Origin: Heligmosomoides polygyrus polygyrus
Lineage: Eukaryota > Nematoda > Chromadorea > Rhabditida > Heligmosomidae
Direction: 5' to 3'
NCBI GenBank assembly: GCA_947396885.1
Contig: OX377201.1
Span: 8,046,934 to 8,110,933, forward strand
DNA length: 64,000 nucleotides
The notes under the pieces are model-generated. The model did no database searches. It was not told the DNA's origin and was given only the letters and a program-made list of their open reading frames with translations. Below, one piece after another: positions 41,201-47,200 of the stretch (within the stretch, counting starts at the first letter, position 1; each line of letters starts with the position of its first letter). The position numbers and the translations under genes were made by a program.

Positions 41201-44200
41201 CGAGGTGGTCCTGTAGCAAGTCAAGGGACATAGGCCGAGGCTACAAAGCCGTTCTGTGTGGCAGTCCCAGGACCACCAGCGGTGTTGGCATAATCGTCTC
41301 AGAACGGTTCCGAGACGCGATTGCAAGCGTGGAACGTTTCAATGACCGCTTGATGAAGGTCGTAATCGCTGCAGAACGGCGGCGGTATCATCTTTTCTCT
41401 GCATATGCTCCACAGACTGGATGCTCTGAGCGAGCCAAGGATGAATTTTGGAGCCTGCTGGATGAGAAGACAGCAGAAGTTCCGTCACAAGACGTAATCA
41501 TTGTCGCAGGTGACCTTAACGGGCACGTTGGCGCTGCGAAAGACGGGTACAGCTGTCATGGTGGTTTCGGTTTTGGTTCACGTAACGCCGATGGTGAGCG
41601 TATCCTCGAGTACGCGGAGTCGCACGACCTCACCATCGTGAACACCAGATTCCGAAAACGTGAATCCCACCTTATCTCATTCTACAGCGGGAATTCTAAA
41701 ACGCAGATCGACTTTGTCCTTGTGCGAAATCGTGACCAAGGGCTTGTCACGGACGCGAAGGTCGTGCCGTATGAAACGGTCGCCACACAACACCGCCCAC
41801 TGATCTGCACTATGAGGATCACACCACCGATGTTTAAGCAGGTCGAACGGAGCGGTCCGTCAAGAATTAAGTGGTGGCAACTGAAAGAGAATGAAGCAGC
41901 TGTTACTTCGCGCATTCGGTTGCCGACGGTCACGACCGTCGACGAGACATGGCAAATAGCAACCGACGCTATTCTCAATGCTGCGCGTTCCGAACTCGGC
42001 ACTACGAAACCGGGACGGCGTAAGGTCGATAAGCAGGCATGGCTGTGGACTAACGAAGTTAAGGAAAAAGTCCGAGAGAAGAAGAGATTGTACCACGCAT
42101 TCCTCGGCGATAAGGCAGCCGATAAATGGCGTCTGTATCAGGAAGCCAAGAAAGCCGCTAAGAAGGCGGTAGCCGTTGCAAGAGCCACTCATTACGATGA
42201 TGTCAACGGGAAGCTTGAGTCGCGCGATGGCGAGCGATTTCTTTATCGACTCGCGAAGGTACGCCATCGCCAGACTGAGGATGTTGAGAAGTTCTTTGGC
42301 ATCAACGATGAGAACGGTCATCTACTCATGGACCGCAAGAAGGTTTTGAACCGATGGCGCACCTACTTCGAGGAAGTCTCGACAGTAGAGTTTGCTCATC
42401 CAAGCATTCCATCTTCTCCTCCTGTATACGGTCCCGTTCAGAAAATCACCGTAGAGGAGGTAGAAGCGGCTTTGAAGAAGATGAAGCCGGGCAAGGCAAC
42501 GGGCCCCGATGATTTGGCGGCCGACTTATGGAAGTCGAAATCCTGGTACCCAACGAAGTGGCTGGCGACGTTCTTCAACCAGGTTATTGCGGAGAAGAAA
42601 GTGCCCGATATCTGGCAGAGAAGCACGACGATTCCGATTTGGAAAAAGAAGGGCAGTCCAGCAGACTGCACAAACTACCGTCCAATCCGATTGCTTTCGC
42701 ATAGCATGAAGATCTTCGAGCGGATTGTCGACGGGCGCATTCGTGATACCGTCCAGCTCTCTACCAACCAGTGCGGCTTCGTAGCTGGTTGTGGCACAGT
42801 CGATGCCATACACGCCGTTCGTCTTCTGATAGAAAAACACCGCGAGAAACAGAAGCCGGTGCATCTTGCCTTCCTGGATTTGGAGAAGGCCTTTGATCGC
42901 GTTCCGCGTGAAGTGATATGGTATGCCTTACGGAAACATGGAGTCCCCGAAGAGCTCATAGAGTGGGTACGAATACTGTACTCTTGTCCAAAGAGTCGAG
43001 TGCAAGCTGCAGCAGGCACGTCGATGGAGTTCCCCATCTCTATCGGAGTACATCAAGGGTCTGCGCTCTCCCCACTACTCTTCGTCGTCGTTATGGATGC
43101 CATATCGCGTGATCTTCAGCAGCCAGTCCCTTGGACGTTGCTTTATGCTGATGATGTAATGCTTGCTAGCGAAGACAAGATTGAACTCCAGCGGCAGGTA
43201 CAAGCTTGGTGCGATCGCTTGGAGAGATTTGGACTCAAACTGAATGTCAAGAAGACCGAGTATATGACGACTGATGAAGACGAGTCTAGCTCCATTAAGG
43301 TAAATGGCATTGAGCTGCCACGTACTTCGGTATTCAAGTACTTGGGATCAGCAATCGCGTCCGATGGCGGTTTACTCGTTGAAGCCAACTCACGCGTGAG
43401 TGCAGCGTGGTCCAAATGGCGCTCTCTGACGGGAGTGCTCTGCGACAAGAAGATACCAGAGCGCCTCAAGTCGAAGATCTACAGAGCAGTCATCCGGCCT
43501 GTAGCTATTTACGGAGCTGAGTGCTGGCCCGTTACCAAAGAAATTGAAAGGCGCCTCAGCGTAATGGAAACGAAGATGCTGCGGTGGACGGCCGGAGTTA
43601 CGCGTTTGGATCGAGTACGCAACGACTCCATACGGCAGAGGTTCGGTGTCACCCCGATATTTGAGAAGATGCGCGAAGCTCGTCTGCGATGGTACGGCCA
43701 CGTCCTTCGCGCAAAAGGTGACACTGTCCGAAAGACTGGTCTTAACCTTGATGTGCCCGGTAGGCGGCCACGAGGGCGACCAAAACAGCGGTGGCTTGAT
43801 ACGCTGCATCAGGACTTGAAGATGGCTGGGTTGCACCCTGATCAGGCATTTGATCGGGAGAAATGGCGCCAACATTCCAGGAAAGCGGACCCCGCAACTA
43901 AGCGGGACAAACGCTGAAGAAGAAGAAGAAGAAGAAGAAGAAGTATAATGCGTGGCGCAACCCGAAAAGTGTGACAGGTGCAGATGTTCTGTTTTGGCCT
44001 CGGTAAAGATGCCCGGTACATGTCGCGAAGATGCTCCACAGGTGTGCGGAAACGCGCCATCGCTCCTACTGTAACCGCGGCAGCCAATCAGACAGCGACT
44101 CAGCCGCATAGGCAGGGTACATGACCGGCTGCCGCTGTTACGGTAGGAGCAACGACGCGTTCCCGCACCCCTACGGTTCGTCTAGGAAAGGAACTTACCG

Positions 44201-47200
44201 TGATTTTACCCTCTCTGACGCATAGCCCCATTGCTCGTATGATCCGAGTGAAGATGGTGTCATAGAGCGGACTCCAGTCCATGAAATCTGGATTGTGATA
44301 GACGAGCCTGAACTCCGCATAGATGGAGCCCGAGCGAGGTACTGTAGCCTTCTAAGACTAGGAACTCACGTGGCGAACAAGTTCGGCAGATCATCGCCCC
44401 ATTTTCTGCCCATTTCGACCACTTCGTACATCTTCCACATGGTGTCGAACCACAGGGCGGCACCGTACTTCTTGTGATCCTGAAGGAATCACTGAAGCCT
44501 CCTGAAGGACTTCGCTTACGTGGTAAACCATCGTACTTCTGTGGACATTCTTATGTTAAGGAATAGTAGAGCCATCTCGCAGAATTCCTTAGCGGAGTAT
44601 CGAGGTGCCAGAAGGACTTGTACCTGCAAAGAGATGGTTTGTCGCTTAAATACTGCTATTCGAATGAAGCTATAAGCGCTGCAGACGCCATGTGGCGTCG
44701 TCATCTTTCCGGAGTCTACGGTAAGAACGAGAGCAACAGATGCTACATGGCGTGGGGCTTCTGCAGACTTTACCACTGAAGTTTTTACCACGCCGGAAAC
44801 AGATCAACGTCAGGCAGCCAACGCTACTTAGCGTCAGCGGTGCATATATGTAGCTTCGCTCAACCTGCAGTTTCCACCCCACAGTATGCCATTCTTCCGC
44901 TCCCCCACTGGTTTTAGGCTACAACAGCTTAAGAGTTCGGCGCTTATGTTTGACAGTGGATCACATCTGTAGCGACGGTAACTCTGAAACTCATTCTGGT
45001 CTACTACGGTGAATAATCACAATCCATCGGAGCGTTGAACGAGAAGGTCATCTATAGTTCACCTGTGAGATTTCACCGATAGGTGAAATGAATACCATCA
45101 GCCGTTGAACTATCCACCTTTGAGCAGGAATTTGAAATTAAAAAGATAACCTCCAGGCTCCTCCCACAGAAATTTCGCTAAATTTCTGTGAAAGAGCTGT
45201 TCACCTGCCGATCAATTTCTTCGAAGAACTACGGGTGCCCATCTTTCAGTTGACCAATAAAATTTCAACGGAAGGTGAACGGACTTTCATCAGTAGGCGA
45301 ACTAACCGTTTTGAGCGGTAGTTTAAAACGGGTTAACATTTGGGTGAGAAACATGTTCTGAAATTCCACCGTATAAATTTCGTTGAATTATGGGAGAAAT
45401 ACTGTTCAACTACTGGTCAATTTCTTCTGAGAATCTTGGTTGTCTTTCCAGTGAGACGCCGGCGTAAGGCGACGTGTAATCTGTGCAATTTTGTGGTAAC
45501 GCCACATCCAAATGTGACCCTGACGCTCGCAGTGGTCAACTGGAAGAGCAACTATAGTTCACCGAAGAAATTGACCACCGGTCTCTCAATATTCAACGGA
45601 ATTTTTATGGAACAAGCTTGAAACGCATTTTTTCCAACAACAAAAAAATGAGAACATTTCAGTAACGGCGTTTCGTTACGGTCAAAACTGTAGCGCCAGG
45701 CGAGACTTTAGCCCACACCACCTGCTAATCCGGCTTGTTTAAAATCTCGCTGAACTACCAGAGGAAAGAGGGTAACCAGTGAGAAGAATCCTGTCAGCTG
45801 TCATGAGTTTCATACAGTGAAAAGTTGTCCATCCACTTCGATGGAATTTCACCTCTAGATGACTGCTAGGTGTTTATGGATTATCTTCGCTACAACTGTG
45901 CACTATCGTCAAGCATAAGCTCCAAGAATTCTCCGTACTGCTAGCTGGATGACTTCGTGCAGAAGATTTCCTACAGTACTCTGCCACATGACACGAAGGA
46001 GTTCCCTCATCCTTATCGAATAACTTGTGTTTTTCGGTATTCTGTTGGATTTCAGGGCAACTAGAGCAACTAGGATGACCTTCTTCCAAATGTTCGGCGA
46101 CTCGGACGGCTTGTAGAAGCGCTTCAACCGAAAGCACGCTGTTCGTATACGTCCACTGTCAACGTCTTCTAGCTTCCCATACGCGGCACCGTAGTATAAA
46201 TCGTAGACCGGTTCCCATTCCAGGTTCAGATCATCGTGTGTGAAGTAGCATTTGCTGAAATTTGTCGCGGTTCTCTGGTGTGAACACCGGAAGCTATTGG
46301 GTGTGTATAAACAGCTTTCCTAGTTGGGTGGGACACTCCACGTGGCGTCTGCTGTCCGCATTCGCACCAATGACTTCATATTTTTCTGCGTACAAACAGC
46401 CACGATTTAATTCTACAGTGCCCTTACCCAACTAGGAAAGCTGTTTATAACTGATGACGTGCTCATCTTTCGGCGTTCAGTGATCTACTCACTTGATAAG
46501 CTTTTCAAGTGCTTTTGCAGCGTAGTGTATAACATCGTGCCATTGATCTTTTCTCACCATGATCAGATACAGCAACTTGATAAGTTTAATGTGATCACTT
46601 TTGGAGAATCGAAATCCGTGAGCTTCCACGAATCTGGAAATGATTCCCAAGTTAGCGCGAAGAAAGTGCACACTAGAGAAGTATCCTGAAAAGCTTCAGT
46701 ATGACCTAGAGGTAGCGTGTACGCTATCGGTGCTCTGATTGGCTGCTGTGTGCTGTGCTCGGTCGGTGCTCTGATTTGATTGTGATTGGCTGATGCGCTC
46801 GCGCTTCCGTCATGCAGGCAATATTAGCGACTAGTATCCTAAACCCTTAAATGTAAGAGATGAAATGTCTCCTTAAGCTCAGGGAACGAGAGGCTCAGAG
46901 GACCAGCGACGCTGTCACCTGGGCGAGCTCGTCCAGTATTGGGTGGGCCGCATTAAACAAGCCTACGGAAGGGCTTTTCCTTGCAATTTTCTAGTCGGGA
47001 ATAGCCACTCTGTAGGTGTGGGTTTTCTTCCCTCCCCCAATCTCCTTCCCTTTCTTCCCTGTTAGGATAGATCCGTGCACTTTTGGGACAAATTCAAACT
47101 GGATATAGAGATGCAAAACGCCACATGCATCCCCCCCCCTAAGATAGATCGTGGTCCTCTTGTCGTCCTAGAGCTACTGAAGTCGACGAGCAAGAGGGTA

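Noticed and set aside
43390..44109. 239-codon minus-strand frame
   Set aside because: Antisense shadow of the RTE ORF 3' end running into a (TTC)n tract and a MITE.
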